DNA of 64,000 nt from the NCBI GenBank assembly GCA_019095985.1, contig CM032667.1:44068351-44132350 (forward strand). The letters run 5' to 3'. Below are positions 14,660 to 26,369 of the stretch, one piece after another. Origin of the DNA: Streblospio benedicti. Taxonomy: Eukaryota; Annelida; Polychaeta; Spionida; Spionidae. How positions within the stretch are numbered: the stretch's first letter is position 1; every line of letters begins with the position of its first letter. A model generated the notes under the pieces. The model did not search any database. It was not told the origin of the DNA and saw nothing but the letters and a program-made list of their open reading frames with translations. Position numbers and translations under genes: made by a program.

Positions 14660-15035
14660 GATCCTGATACCACTTACCACTTAAATTTTAGCCTATTTCC
14701 CACTTCCCACTTAAATTTTAGCCCATTTCCCACTTCCCACTTAATATTTTCATTTCCCACTAAAATGCGTACTTTTAATGAACATTTTGTTCACTTTTAC
14801 AAAAAAATGACATGATATTATAAGGACCAATTTCAAATTTTTATAAATTTACGTTCATGACCCCCACTCGCGCATTTTTTATAGTTTCCCACTCAAATTA
14901 GAAATTATTCCCACTTAATTTTGGTAATTTTCCCACTTAATTGCCCAAATTCCCACTAACCACTTAATTTTTGCCAATTTCCCACATCCCACTTAATTCT
15001 AAGGCCATTTCCCACAAACCACTTAAAGGGGATCG
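14660..15035. repeat. Degenerate tandem CCCACTT-type repeat
   Basis: The words TTTCCCACTT, CCCACTTAA and CCACTTAAATTTTAGCC recur about a dozen times with variable spacing over roughly 375 bases. A short run of G (14650-14659) precedes it. Units are imperfect, so this is an old or slippage-prone satellite-like patch, possibly part of a larger dispersed repeat. It has no coding capacity. Confidence 0.7.
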
Positions 15036-15244
15036 GCACCCTCAGGAATGAGACATGTCAGCCAAAGCAAAGACTACAGTCATCTTTTAATCTGCGGAGA
15101 CTTTCTTTCCAGGCATAAACTGGGTTGAAACTTTGCCACCCCAGAAAATGGAAGGAACCCAGGATACAACTTTAGAGAAGCGATCCGAGTCTGTTACTTT
15201 ACTCAACAATGAATACACACATCTAAGAGGCGACCAACGTCCAT

Positions 15245-15880
15245 CAACAACAACCTTAATATTTATATTCAAATTCATTTATTGTCAAGCCATGACAACA
15301 AGAACATACAAATTCAATGAATAAAGCCCTTAAAACATACAGGATACAATGAGTAAGCATACCATCAATAGAGTACAGTGATGTGAGCATAGTAAAAAAA
15401 ACAGTAGACATAATAAAACTCAATGTTACTTTAGGGGAAAGACATCAGTTGACCTCTTTTTTAAACATTTGTTTAAAAACTTTGCAAGCATAAATAATGT
15501 ATATTCATTTTTTGACATAAAAAGTATATTAAAACTATATGTGTTATCTAAATTATGGAGATTGCCTTCTATATTCTTTAAAGCATTGTATAAAATTTCT
15601 CTTTTTGGATTATAAATGGAACATTCTATAACCAAATGAAATTCATTTTCTATGCCTTTTTACCATAGTTGACAAATACATAGGTTTTCATCTAATTTTG
15701 GTTTTACGTGCCTACCCTTTTCAATGTGGAGGTCATGTGAACTTAACCTTATCTTTGACAAACATCTTCTATGTTTGTAGTCTTTAATAAGTAGTAAGTA
15801 TTGTTCTGATCCAAATTCTTTTTTGAATTTTACATAGTAGGTCCTAAGAACAGGATAGTTGAGCAAACTTACCATGCAAT
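15245..15880 (-). mobile_element. LINE fragment, 3' end (post-RT C-terminal domain)
   Basis: On the minus strand this encodes the C-terminal tail seen in many LINE ORF2 proteins: LSKIRLSSHDLHIEKGRHVKP, then CICQLW and ENEFHLVIECSIYNPKR, a Cys/His pattern (CxxC ... H ... C). One in-frame stop follows CICQLW, so the copy is dead. The lower-coordinate flank (15245-15425) is AT-rich and probably LINE 3' UTR. A second copy of the same domain lies at 26370-26985. I cannot place it in a clade from this part alone. Confidence 0.75.
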
Positions 15881-15899
15881 ATTGACAAATGAGGAGGAC

Positions 15900-16765
15900 A
15901 TGATTGATGATGTTGCTGTAGAAGCACCTTTAGGCAAGAGTCCCCATGCGGTACTGGTCTTCAAGCTTAGTGTTGTTATACACCACCAGTTGCCCATAAA
16001 ACAAAGCAGCCAGTATACAGCAAAGGGGACTATGAAAAATTTAGAGAACAGATGATGAGGTACAAATGGGACGAGGATTTTGAAGCTAAAAACTGTGAAG
16101 ATTGTTGGGATCTGTTATCGCAGCACATAATTGAAGGGGTAAATGAGTTTATTCTTAAGCAATCTAGGAATCCAATAAAGCTGGGAAGACCCTTATGGAT
16201 GAGTCCAACAAGTCTGGCCAAAGTTGAGAAGAAAACAGAATGCAAAAGATATCTGACCACTAGAGAGGGAGTTGATTACATGTATTTACAATATTGTAAG
16301 GCCAGAAATCAAGCCAGGTGGGAATGTAGCAAGGCTAAAAGATTATTTGAAAGAGAACTTGCTTTACAGTCCAAAACAAACCCAAAAGCGTTTAATAGCT
16401 ATGTAAAGACAAAGCTGAAGATAAGAGCAGGGATAGCGAATCTAGAAAAAGAGGAAGGAATGGCTTCAACCGACAAGGAGGAGGTTGAAGCACTGAACAA
16501 ATTCTTTGTCAGTGTGTTTACAAAAGAAAACACAGGTTTTGTTCCATAACCAGAGACAAATCCCGATTCAAGATTTGATCATTACAGAAGAGGGTGTGTT
16601 AAAGAAGCTCAGCTCCTGAGCTCAGCTCCTTGAATCCATCTAAGTCACCAGGACCAGGTATGATGCACCCAGGAGTGTTGGGGGAACTAGGAACAACAAA
16701 TAGCAACCCACTTAAGTCCATTATGATGAACCAGACCATTATCAGCCAGCCTTCAATTGAATAAT
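15900..16765 (+). mobile_element. LINE fragment, endonuclease end to start of reverse transcriptase
   Basis: On the plus strand, APLGKSPHAVLVFKL matches the end of an APE-type endonuclease. It is followed by the basic linker (RPLWMSPTSLAKVEKK, ARNQARWECSKAKRLF, NPKAFNSYVKTKLK) and NKFFVSVFT just before the RT domain, then LNPSKSPGPGMMHPGVL, the first RT block. This order is typical of CR1/Jockey-like LINEs. The longest clean frame is 16052-16549. Frame breaks lie near 16030 and near 16550-16620, and the copy stops soon after the first RT block. It abuts a LINE tail in the opposite orientation (15245-15880), so two broken LINEs meet here. Confidence 0.85.
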
Positions 16766-16769
16766 ATAG

Positions 16770-18750
16770 TAATCAATTACCTGGTTTTTAAATGTAATAT
16801 TGTTAAATCTCCATATATTGTTGGTTATAATCTGTTATGTTAATTTGTTCTGATATTTTGATAAGTTAGTACATATATTGTTAAACTGTTAATCATGCAC
16901 TTTATATTTTACTTGTATTTCATTTCTTTTGGTGTTTTAATTTGAAAAGAATAGGGGCGCGAAGATGTTACAATTAATGAAGTCAAATTTTAAGTTTTTA
17001 AAAAGAAACTTTCAATTTGTCAAGAATACAGCTGATAAATAAACTATCCACACTATAAGGGCCCGGTCACTTACAATTTTCTGGGTGGGGGGGGTCCCAA
17101 TATATTACAAAATGAAAAACCCCCGAGCCCCCTCCCCAGTAATTGAGAAATGAAAAGTATGAACCCCCCCCCAATCCGTTCAAGTGAAAGTCATTGAAAT
17201 TCATATTTTTTATAAGATCCTGGAAAAGTCATTGAATTTTGTAGAGTCATTGAAGAAATGAAATTTAGTAAAAAGTCACTGAATTTTGGTTAAACTGGTA
17301 ATTTAAATGGTGTTTGACTAAAAAAAAATCTGTTATATTTGGCACCTTGATATCTTCAAAGTCTCATTTTTGCGCACTTTGAGAGAGACCCCCACACAGA
17401 AATAATATGGTAAAATTTCTATTTCTGTAGATGTGTGCAAAAGAAGAATAGACCTCAATTGTTTACATACTATTGTCATCTTTGATCTTTACATAGGCCC
17501 TATTGAGATGAAACTAGGTATCTACCAGTAGAAAAGTTTCTTGGAAAATAAAAATCTGAAATAAAGTCTTCAAAGGTCATTGAATTTTTATGGGATTCAT
17601 AAATATGAATTTTGGAATGACTGTAACTCTATTTCAGATTCTAATTCAGATTAAGAGTCTGAGATTCTACCATGTCTACCACTTCCCATTTTTTCATCAT
17701 TATCATACTCTTTTTATAGTACTTCAAATATTTCCCCTTTTGCAGATAGTCTGCCATATAGTCCATTATCAAACACTTAGATTTGTGTTTGATTATAGTT
17801 GTCTCAAAGGCACAAAATAATGCTGGGATATCAATATAGGTTATTATTTCAAATTATTTATGTCAAAGCATTACTTGTACAGTGGCCTAGCCAGGATTGT
17901 AAAAATTCAGAGACATAATATGTTGAACAAGGAGGTGCACAGTTTTTCTATGGGGGTTTGGGGGCATCCTCCCCCAAGAACATTTTGGAGTTTAGACCCT
18001 TTTTCACAGCATCTGGGGCTATTTCAAACAGAAAAATAACCTTAAAACCCATAGGTCATAGCTCAGTTTCATTCAGGGTTTGACCGACGAACAATCCCTC
18101 CATACATTGGAGGCAGTTGCCTCCCATGGCTCATATATAGCTATATCCGATGGCCCTGTTGTAGCATTATCATATTTGACTTTATGTCTGATTATGATCG
18201 TTAGTAATGCTGGTATAATAAACAAAGTAGAAATAAGTATGAGATACTTGGAATGAATAGCATTTAAATTTGTCAATAAAACCTTTCTTTGTTTTGGAAG
18301 TTTCATGCCACTATGGTTGCGCTTCTTTCTTTTTCCCTTGAAACCAAAAGTATGACCCCCCCCCCCCCAGTGGTCTTCAATTCGAAAGTATGACCCCCCC
18401 TATGACTTCAATTTTGAAAGTATGATCATCAAGCATGTAAGTCAACATCTTTTGGTCTAGGCTGAGCTAATGTGCAAAGCAAATACATGTATTTGAAAAT
18501 CAATAAATAGACGTCGATAGGCCATCAAACGTACAGCAAAAATGTTATTAGATCTAAGAACTTACTGTGACATATTATGTCCTCACCACACTTGAGATTC
18601 AAACACTAACATTACATGTTACATGTAAACATGTAAAACATTATCGATCAATATTCTCTAATCTGCACTTGAAGTCCACGGACCTAATATAAATTGTCGC
18701 TGCGACCATAACGAATATACGACATTTATTCCTGCTACCATTAAGTGTAG
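16770..18750. repeat. Non-coding, with dispersed poly-C/G-bearing repeats
   Basis: No gene is seen. Three patches look like old dispersed elements: 17050-17300 (G-run, then C-runs, with the word GTCATTGAA repeated), 17880-18070 (starts TGGCCTAGCCAGGA and contains GGGGGTTTGGGGGCATCC) and 18345-18430 (the word AAGTATGACCCCCCC given twice). The same kind of G/C-run element recurs at 51690-51860. None codes for protein. Confidence 0.4.
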
Positions 18751-18752
18751 CA

Positions 18753-18856
18753 CACTCTGAGGATCAGAGGTTCAGAAAGTTCAACATGAGGAAGTTCAAC
18801 ATGAGAAAGTTCATTCTGTTCATTCTGAACATTCTGAACCTCTGATCCTCAGAGTG
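18753..18856. repeat. Perfect 25-base inverted repeat with tandem loop
   Basis: The left arm (18753-18777, beginning CACTCTGAGGATCAGAGG) and right arm (18832-18856) are exact reverse complements over 25 bases. The 54-base loop contains direct repeats of AAGTTCAACATGAG. It could form a hairpin in DNA or RNA. It may be a small foldback element; no target duplication is obvious. Confidence 0.8.
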
Positions 18857-20295
18857 GTGTAGCAGAGTCAGTGGCACGATCGGTCATAAAATATCACAAA
18901 ACACTATGCTGTACTCCACCTATATATAAACCTGCACACCGTGTTGACGCCCGATTACAAGACACAAGACAAGGATACGGCCACTCACTCGGTCAATAGA
19001 AGTTCATCTTAACTTGTGGAATTGAGAGGTAAGTCTACAGCAGGTTCGGTGAAGGTGTGCAACACGTGTATAGAGAAAGCAGTATTTATATAGTGCAAAA
19101 CGCTCAATGTCCGCATTTGGGTTGAACACCCCACGGATGTTCACCTTGTTACAGGCGGCAATGAACCTGAGCAATGAACACAAGTGACGAAAATTAACCC
19201 TTAACCTAGAACAAGCAAATAAAGAAATTTCTATTGAAACCATTGTTTTTGTGTGTGTTTTGAAATGCACAAGAAAATTGCACTACCCATCGTATCAGCT
19301 GATTGTACAAACCTACAGTGTGTTAAGTTTGGTAAACACAGTCATCAACAAGTGCATTAACTCTTCAAGCTTCAAGCTTCCCGTCGTCCGTAAAGCCCGC
19401 TTTAGCTGCGATAGGGTCGCCATTGTAGGTGTGAACGTTGTCAACGTGTCACGCATGGTATCTAAATACTCTGTTCCCCCTTACATTAGGCGGCTCATCG
19501 AGTTGGTCAATCAAACTCAGTGCAAAACTAAAGTCTTATATTATGTACAGCTTTACTGACCAGTGTTTTAAGTGACATGCGTAATGGCAAAGAATCGTCA
19601 CGAAATTTCATTCCTAATCCTACACGGTTCATCGCGCAAAAATTATTAGTGTCGTTCTCGTAAACTATTTATGCAACACAACAGACGAAAGAAGGTTTAT
19701 CGTGTAGGTTTCTGACGGGCGATGAGTTTTATGCAACATTCGACTTTTATACCGTGAACTAGAAATATAGATAGGGACAAATAAGTTTAAGACCCCAATT
19801 TATCAGTTTGAGGGATGCACCCTGTCATTTTGCTGCCCTAATACGGTGACGTTCAGCTTCAGTTGCCAAATCATGGTCAGTCTACGGGAATCTATTTGAC
19901 ACAGCATATACAATGCTGTTTCAAAACCCGTTTTGAATAAAACGGGAATTCGTTTGAGTCAACGTTTTTTTTTAAAAAAATATTTATTCTTTTACATTTG
20001 AATAAATTTTGTGCATGATGCCAGAATGCGGATGCTTGCATAATGAAAATACGTAAATATCATAAAGAATTACACAGCAGAGAGACCCAAGATCCCCGTT
20101 GTGAACATGAAGTCACATCTTACAGAAGATGAATCATCATGAGACTACAGATTCTGCAGATTTTATCACTTGTAAGTGAACATACAGTGTTACTGTAAAG
20201 ATGTACGTAATTATAGAATGATTTTTAAGTATGTGCTGCAAGGTGAGCCATTTATGGGAGTGGGGGTTCTATTTTCACGACTGCTGGTTGTAGTC
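18857..20295. other. Non-coding stretch, possible tiny ORF
   Basis: No supportable gene. A 36-codon minus-strand frame at 19313-19423 starts with a well-placed ATG (A at -3, G at +4) and reads MATLSQLKRALRTTG. It could be a first exon or a chance frame; there is no match and no good donor. Confidence 0.3.
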
Positions 20296-21996
20296 AGGCC
20301 CGTATAAAGCGAGGAGGCGAAATAGTAGCCAGAACTTATAAAGCAAGGAGGCGAAATTTGCTCATTTCAGATCAGCATCGCTGTGTGCGCTCTGTGTCAG
20401 CGTGCTATATAAATTAATTATGTTTATGTTTTTGTTCAAAAGGAATGCCTTTTTAGCATAGACAAAGTAATTGTGCTAATATATCGGATTGTTTTAAAAA
20501 ATGTCCACACCAAACACAACATTTGATCCATTCGGGGTGAGCATTATGTTTGAAACAATTAGAACTAGATCAAAAGTGTTCAAAGAACACTGCGTCGCTA
20601 GAACGACGTTGACTTATGGGCAATTAAGATATATACTGAAATGATGTATACTTTACAATCAAGAAATGAATAATTTGTGGAGAAAACATCAGAATGAATG
20701 AGAATCAATATACCCAGGCAAAAGATATTTGTGTTGCAATACAATAGTACTGTTTGAATAACAGATACTAATCAATATCAGTTTCAAACCCAATAATCAA
20801 TATTTGCTGCTTGGGTTGGAATATGGATTTTTCCATCAAGTGCCTTAATTGCATTGAATAAAAGTAAGAATATCATGAATGGGCTTCTAAAACCACAGTT
20901 TAATTGGCAGATTGCCAAAAATCAAATCACTTTGGTGTCGGCTCAAATCTCATAGTTGTGTAAAGTTTGAGCGAAATCGGTTCATCGGTACGCCCGCTCG
21001 GCTTTGTCGAGTTTAGACATACATAGTTATTAGAGATTAGTTGCCAGTTACATATACAATTACAAAAACCAAACACAATGCTTGCTTCAGCAGCTGAGCT
21101 GAAGCGACGACAATTAAACACTATCGCAACATCACTATCACTAATCATGGATGATACAAAGCAAACAATTGTTTGATTTTACAATAGAAATACACTAATG
21201 TGCTGACTCAAATTTTATTCTCCTACTTTTTGCCAGATAATTTTCCCCCTAATTAAGACACATTTATAAAAACCATTAGAAATGACTTACGTAAAATACC
21301 AACGGTACATGGAGGGTTTCATGCTTATAAGTAACCTAGAAAGATATGCATACTTGCAGAAAGTTCATCATTTTTAAACTTTCAATTTGCAAATATACTC
21401 ATTTCGAACGGGTAAAGCCGAATTAAAATGTAAGACAAATTTGCATAGTTGGAACTCCCATGGGACGAAATCAATGAAGGAAAGCAACACTTCCATAGGT
21501 CAATAATATCCAAATTGCATAGAAGATTGTAGAAAAACAATGTGTATACAGTAATTGGATGTAAAAATCTTCGCCTGATGTAGAGATTATTTAAATGTTT
21601 CAAAAAGCATATATACGCAGCTGTTCCAGTCATTGCATGTCTACATGCCTTTTACCAAAATTGTTACTTTACAAAGTTAAAGTCTGAATATGTTGAAATT
21701 TTCTGTAAGTGTGCATATCATTCAAAGTACGTAGAAATAGATTTTTTTAGTGTGAATCATTTCCAATGATTTACAGAATAAGTGTCTAGTGGAAAAAATA
21801 TTACATTCCAAACTATAGTGGAATAAAATTGATGTCATGACAATAGAAATAGTGATTTAGGAATAAGATTATTAACAACTGACTATTTTGAAAAACAGCA
21901 ATGAGGCGAAATCTGAAGAGCGAGGAGGCAAGTGAGGCAAAGCCAAAAGCGAGGAGGTGACCGCCGCCTCTGCCACAGGGGTCGGGCTTATAAAGG
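20296..21996 (-). mobile_element. Dispersed element with GAGGAGGCG-rich ends
   Basis: The left end reads CAGGCCCGTATAAAGCGAGG and the right end, reversed, begins GCCTTTATAAGCCCGACC. Both ends carry repeats of GCGAGGAGGCGAAA. The right end, reversed, aligns over about 100 bases with the shorter element at 54316-54640. The interior (about 1.5 kb) shows no transposase and only short frames. The reading as a non-autonomous element with inverted ends is inference from the two copies. Confidence 0.5.
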
Positions 21997-22540
21997 CCTT
22001 AATGACGTCCTTGTACTGTTTGCCGTTGCTTACAGTGTTCGTCGTCCAATTTACGGCTTATAAAACTTCAAATCGTCCCTAAAAACGTGGTTAAAGGAGC
22101 TTTATCTACCTCAAATCCTATCTAAAAAGGAATTTCCCGGTCTTCTCATAGTTCTCTTTATGAACCAAACTTTGCAGTTAGTATGTGCCTCTTTCATAAT
22201 GAGATGCACTTCCTTTATCACATATAAAACATATAATCAAATAAGTGTATACCAAAATATAGTGAATTTATTTGCACAAAATACCGACAAAACTTCAGCC
22301 ATTGTTGTTTTTCTGCCGGATGGATTTGTGGGTAATTTATGACGCGTAGTCGTGAACGAACGGTCTAGCTCCCACTTGAATGAACGGCAACATAATATCC
22401 TATAACTTATAAACCACATTTCCAAAATTCTTGAAATTTGGGAGGATGATTTCAATGACATAGACCTTGTACATCCTTTAGTCTGATAATTTGATAATGA
22501 CTGGATCTTTTTATAATCATCGCTTAAATTTACTACACAA

Positions 22541-22564
22541 TCACAATGTGACGTCACATTGTGA
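22541..22564. promoter_or_regulatory. 24-base perfect palindrome centred on TGACGTCA
   Basis: The half TCACAATGTGAC is followed directly by its reverse complement, giving a 24-base perfect palindrome with a full cAMP-response-element core. It lies just 5' of an open, acidic plus-strand block (22590-22860), so a promoter role is plausible but not shown. Confidence 0.5.
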
Positions 22565-22574
22565 CTCGCAAACT

Positions 22575-22859
22575 CCGCCCCTTAATCTAGATCTTAGATC
22601 TACGAAATACTCAACTCCCGTCACAGCGAGACGGGTGATAGAGTGCAAACAAGCACCTGCTACTGCAGTATTTGAATCATTGGCAACTGACTCGGACACG
22701 GCGGAGTATTTCTCATGCAAAGAAGATGAATCACAATCAGATGAAAACTTAGGCCTTAGTGGCTACTTGTTTTTGAGCCAAGCAGTGATGAGGATGAGAA
22801 CAATGATGATATTGTTAGTGTTGACCATGAAAGGCAACACGCATCAGTAATACAGATTG
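22575..22859 (+). CDS. Possible first coding exon, acidic, unrecognised
   Basis: A plus-strand open block ends at a strong donor (ATTG followed by GTAAGTAC, donor at 22860). It reads ARRVIECKQAPATAVFESLA, TDSDTAEYFSCKEDESQS, and then, after one change of frame near 22750-22770, LFEPSSDEDENNDDIVSVDH. The YLFEPSSDEDEN-like run recalls the acidic N-terminal part of invertebrate proteins with a P2X7-type C-terminal domain, but I cannot confirm that. There is no second exon within reach and the frame changes, so it may be a broken copy. Confidence 0.3.
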
Positions 22860-23605
22860 GTAAGTACACCACAGACTCAAAGTAGTATTTGTCTTTGATT
22901 CAACGTTCACGTGGAACGTCAAGCGTTTGCCGTCGGAAATCCCTGCAGTATGTCGAGTAAGTTCAAAGGTCAAATCCTACGTCACGTCGGACAATTGCAT
23001 ATGTAATTACTATATTTGTAAATTATTAAAATATTTATTATAAAAAATCTGGATGAACAAAAAATAAAACAAGACACATTTTTAATTTATTTATTGTTTT
23101 TTCTACACTTAGGCAAACGCCTGGCTGGAAGAAAAAATTCTTTGGCTGCTAGATAAAGCTCCTCAAAGGTGGCGTGAACAGTTGGGTGGTTGTTAACACT
23201 AAAACGCACGTCGTTACGCCCACACTACCTCTAGATCCCTGTACACCATAGCACACAGCCAATAATTGTTGGCCCTAGATTAAACACGGTTTATTTAAAG
23301 TCTTATTTATGTGTTTCTGAACCAAAATTATTGCTCAATATATTTCAATAAGAGATTGAGTAATTAATATGTCCAATATATGTCCATTGTCTATATTTTT
23401 ATAAGATTCATTTTCTTAATTGTTAGGCATTTTTAAAATAAATTATTATGACTATATGCGCTTTGATTTTGTTGCGTTTCACAGAGAGCACAATAGTGCC
23501 CTCCGTTGTTTAGTTATCGCCTTTAGAGTCGGTAAGGCTACATTTTATGACATTTTATGCTACATCATTGTACTGAAATCATACATTACCGACCGACACG
23601 CTGTT
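22860..23605. other. Non-coding stretch
   Basis: AT-rich. A minus-strand block near 23110-23225 has a protein-like frame (NNHPTVHATFEELYLAAKEF) without start, stop context or domain; it may be a transposon remnant. Confidence 0.3.
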
Positions 23606-23735
23606 AGACCGCAAAATATAACCAACGCAAAATATAACCAGTTATGATTTGCGTTAACGCAAAATATAACCACAGCATCGAAAATGGAGCTGGTGACGCA
23701 AAATATAACCAGACGCAAATTATAACCAAGGTGTA
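23605..23735. repeat. Interspersed short tandem motif ACGCAAAATATAACCA
   Basis: The 16-base word ACGCAAAATATAACCA or a near copy occurs five times in about 125 bases, directly adjacent at first and then separated by 10-30 bases of other sequence. No gene overlaps it. The regular word with unlike spacers differs from ordinary slippage microsatellites. Confidence 0.75.
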
Positions 23736-26369
23736 TAGCCAGTCACAATTCTAATCTCGTCAAGTGGTGAGTTCAATTACCAAATTACCGACTACTCTGT
23801 TTTACAGTTTACAAGGCACATACGCATAAAATAATATAATTGAGCTTAGTACATAAGAACTGTACCCACTTAAAACGTGTGTTTGTCATAGAAGGCGGCA
23901 CCTCCTAGGCGTTATGCTATATATCTCTACCCTATACATATTTTGTCTCTAGTTATGGTAGTGTCACTTTATATATCTCTTTATACATTAAGACCCCGTG
24001 TGCCGTCTGTTGTTATAGTAGATACTAAAGAAGATACCATAGCAGCTGGTGGCGTGAAATGGGAGGGGAACATGTGGCATTGTGTACACTAAATGTGTGA
24101 GTATATAGGACTTTTTAGGACACTTGGAGTAAGCTCAAATTACAATATCGTGCACTGGAATCATTTCATGTATACACTGATTGCTCCATTTGCTCCACAA
24201 AACGCCAGGAATGAGAAATAAATATTGCCAGTCTTTTAATGGTGGTTCGTGTGCATATATGAGACCAGAACTTATGGGATCGTCTGGAATAACGTTCTGG
24301 ACCTTTCAGAAGGGATGACTGAGAAGGCAGGCTCGTGGGATCATTCAGAAATAGCACACAATCGTCAGCATGACAACTTTTAAGCAGAAAAAACATACAG
24401 ATGAGCAAGTTAGTCCCCCCANNNNNNNNNNNNNNNNNNNNNNNNNNNNNNNNNNNNNNNNNNNNNNNNNNNNNNNNNNNNNNNNNNNNNNNNNNNNNNN
24501 NNNNNNNNNNNNNNNNNNNNNTAGACACAAGTATTGTAAAGGGTATAACTTTATAGTATTGTCTGACGTGTGAAGGTTGCTGCGTTTTTTTGTGCGTGTT
24601 TTGTTTCATTCTGAAGATCCATATCATTGGTTTTCACGGCTTGATCACTCACACTGACTTTGCATATTAACTAACTACATCCTGCGTGTATAGTCGTGAG
24701 GTATGACGGTGGTAAATCAATGTGAATCGATATGAAGTGGATACAGTAAGTAAGAAAACTAAAATTTTAAGTAACCATAAAGTTTATAAATCGGTATATA
24801 TCTTCAGTATTCATGGATTAAGAATTTCCTGTCTAAAAGAGTTTAGTAAGCAAAAAAAATGAATCAAGTGACATCATATTTCTAAATAAAACCACAGCAA
24901 CTATTTTCACCAGCGATAGGTTTTGTGCAGTGTAGAAAAATGATAATGCAGTGTGCACCATTTGAAATATTAGATAATGCAGTGTGAGATTTTTATTCCT
25001 CCTTTCTATTTTCTATTGCTGTGGACACACTTTAGAAATTTGAATATTTAGATATTTGAAGAAAGGTTTAGATTAATGTATAGCTTAGTTACAACAACAT
25101 GCTGATCCTAAAAGTAAGTTGATGGAAACCACTTCTTTATCTTTTATATTTATCATCTTTATTCATTTAACACTATTTCGAAATGTGATATTAAAAGCAC
25201 CTAGTTTTGAACCATAATTGTACATAAGTTTTCCACATTCAAGATATTTACAACCTTTATGGGAAATTGCCTAATTGAAGATTACAACAGAGAAGTAGTC
25301 AGTATTTCAGCATATTTTGTTTAAAGCACGTGTCATTTACAAATAATTGTGCTGTTATATATTTCAACTTTACACCTTACATTTAAAAGTTACATTTATG
25401 TAATCACTAACTTCTAAGGTATTAGCATGGAAATATATGAACGAAAATAAACGACTGTCCTGGTGAAATGGTGAATACATAATGCAAACTGAAAACCATA
25501 AAGTACATGCACCGTAAAACCGCTTGCTAGTGCTCACGGCTTACATTATTTCGGGGGTCTATGGGTCACCTTTTTAATATCTCAGGCATAGTGATGGGTC
25601 TACATTTTGTGATTTTAGTATAGCTATGGGTCTCCGTTTCGCCTTGGATTTTTGTAGCGAGAGTGTTGCGGGTTGGGTCTCATGGTAAAAAATTATAATA
25701 AATAGAAATAAATAAAACAAAAACACAACTTGGGTCTCGTGGTCTCGCTTACAAAAAAGAACACACGAAACCCTCGCCGAAGGTCTCGGCTAAAAAAAGG
25801 GGGTCTCATCGTCTTAAAATCTCGCATAGATTGTAATAATACGATACCATTAAAAATGAAGTAACAGTAAGGGTAATAATTCTAAGTGTTTAATATGACA
25901 ACTTAACTTAAAAAGTACCGATAAAGGTGGTAAGATTTACTTCTAGAAATGAATAAATAAATGCAAGATGTACCAAGTATATTTGATTGAATTGTTCAGA
26001 GAACAATGAGTTTCATCTTAAAGCCGTGGATGGAAAAACAAATGTCATAGAAATTAAACATAATGCACATATTGATATTAAAGGATTCTTTCACCAAGTC
26101 TATAGGGCTCACCCTGAATATCAAGGGCTCAATATATTGCTCAAAACTTGCTTTTCTTCCTACAAGACCAGGAACAGATATTACAGAATAAGAATAAGAA
26201 TGAGTTTATTTTCACCTTAGATTTACATTAAATCTATCAGTACTACCAAAATAAACCAACACAACAAGAATTAAACATAAATATATATAAAAGAATTACA
26301 AAATTACAAAAACACACTGCAATTTTCTTTGTCATATAAAATAACATGTTTACAAAGTTGACCAACCAG
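23736..26369. other. Non-coding stretch with an assembly gap
   Basis: No gene is seen. N runs from 24422 to 24521 (100 bases, a standard gap filler). A repeat with the words GGGTCACCTTTTTA and ATGGGTCT starts near 25550 and continues to about 25830 with GGTCTCG words. The frame at 25987-26220 shows no domain. Confidence 0.5.
25550..25830 (+). repeat. Dispersed repeat, copy 1 (inverted copy at 49720-50045)
   Basis: CTATGGGTCACCTTTTTA and the following TCTCAGGCATAGTGATGG reappear, reverse-complemented, at 49985-50040 with few differences. The second half (25640-25830) carries GGGTCTCG words that recur at 28740-28890 and 36535-36660. No protein is coded. Confidence 0.65.

Noticed and set aside
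20927-21148. Minus-strand 73-codon frame
   Set aside because: Lies inside the dispersed GAGGAGGCG element and shows no domain.
24422-24521. Apparent open frames across the run of N
   Set aside because: The frames cross an assembly gap and have no meaning.
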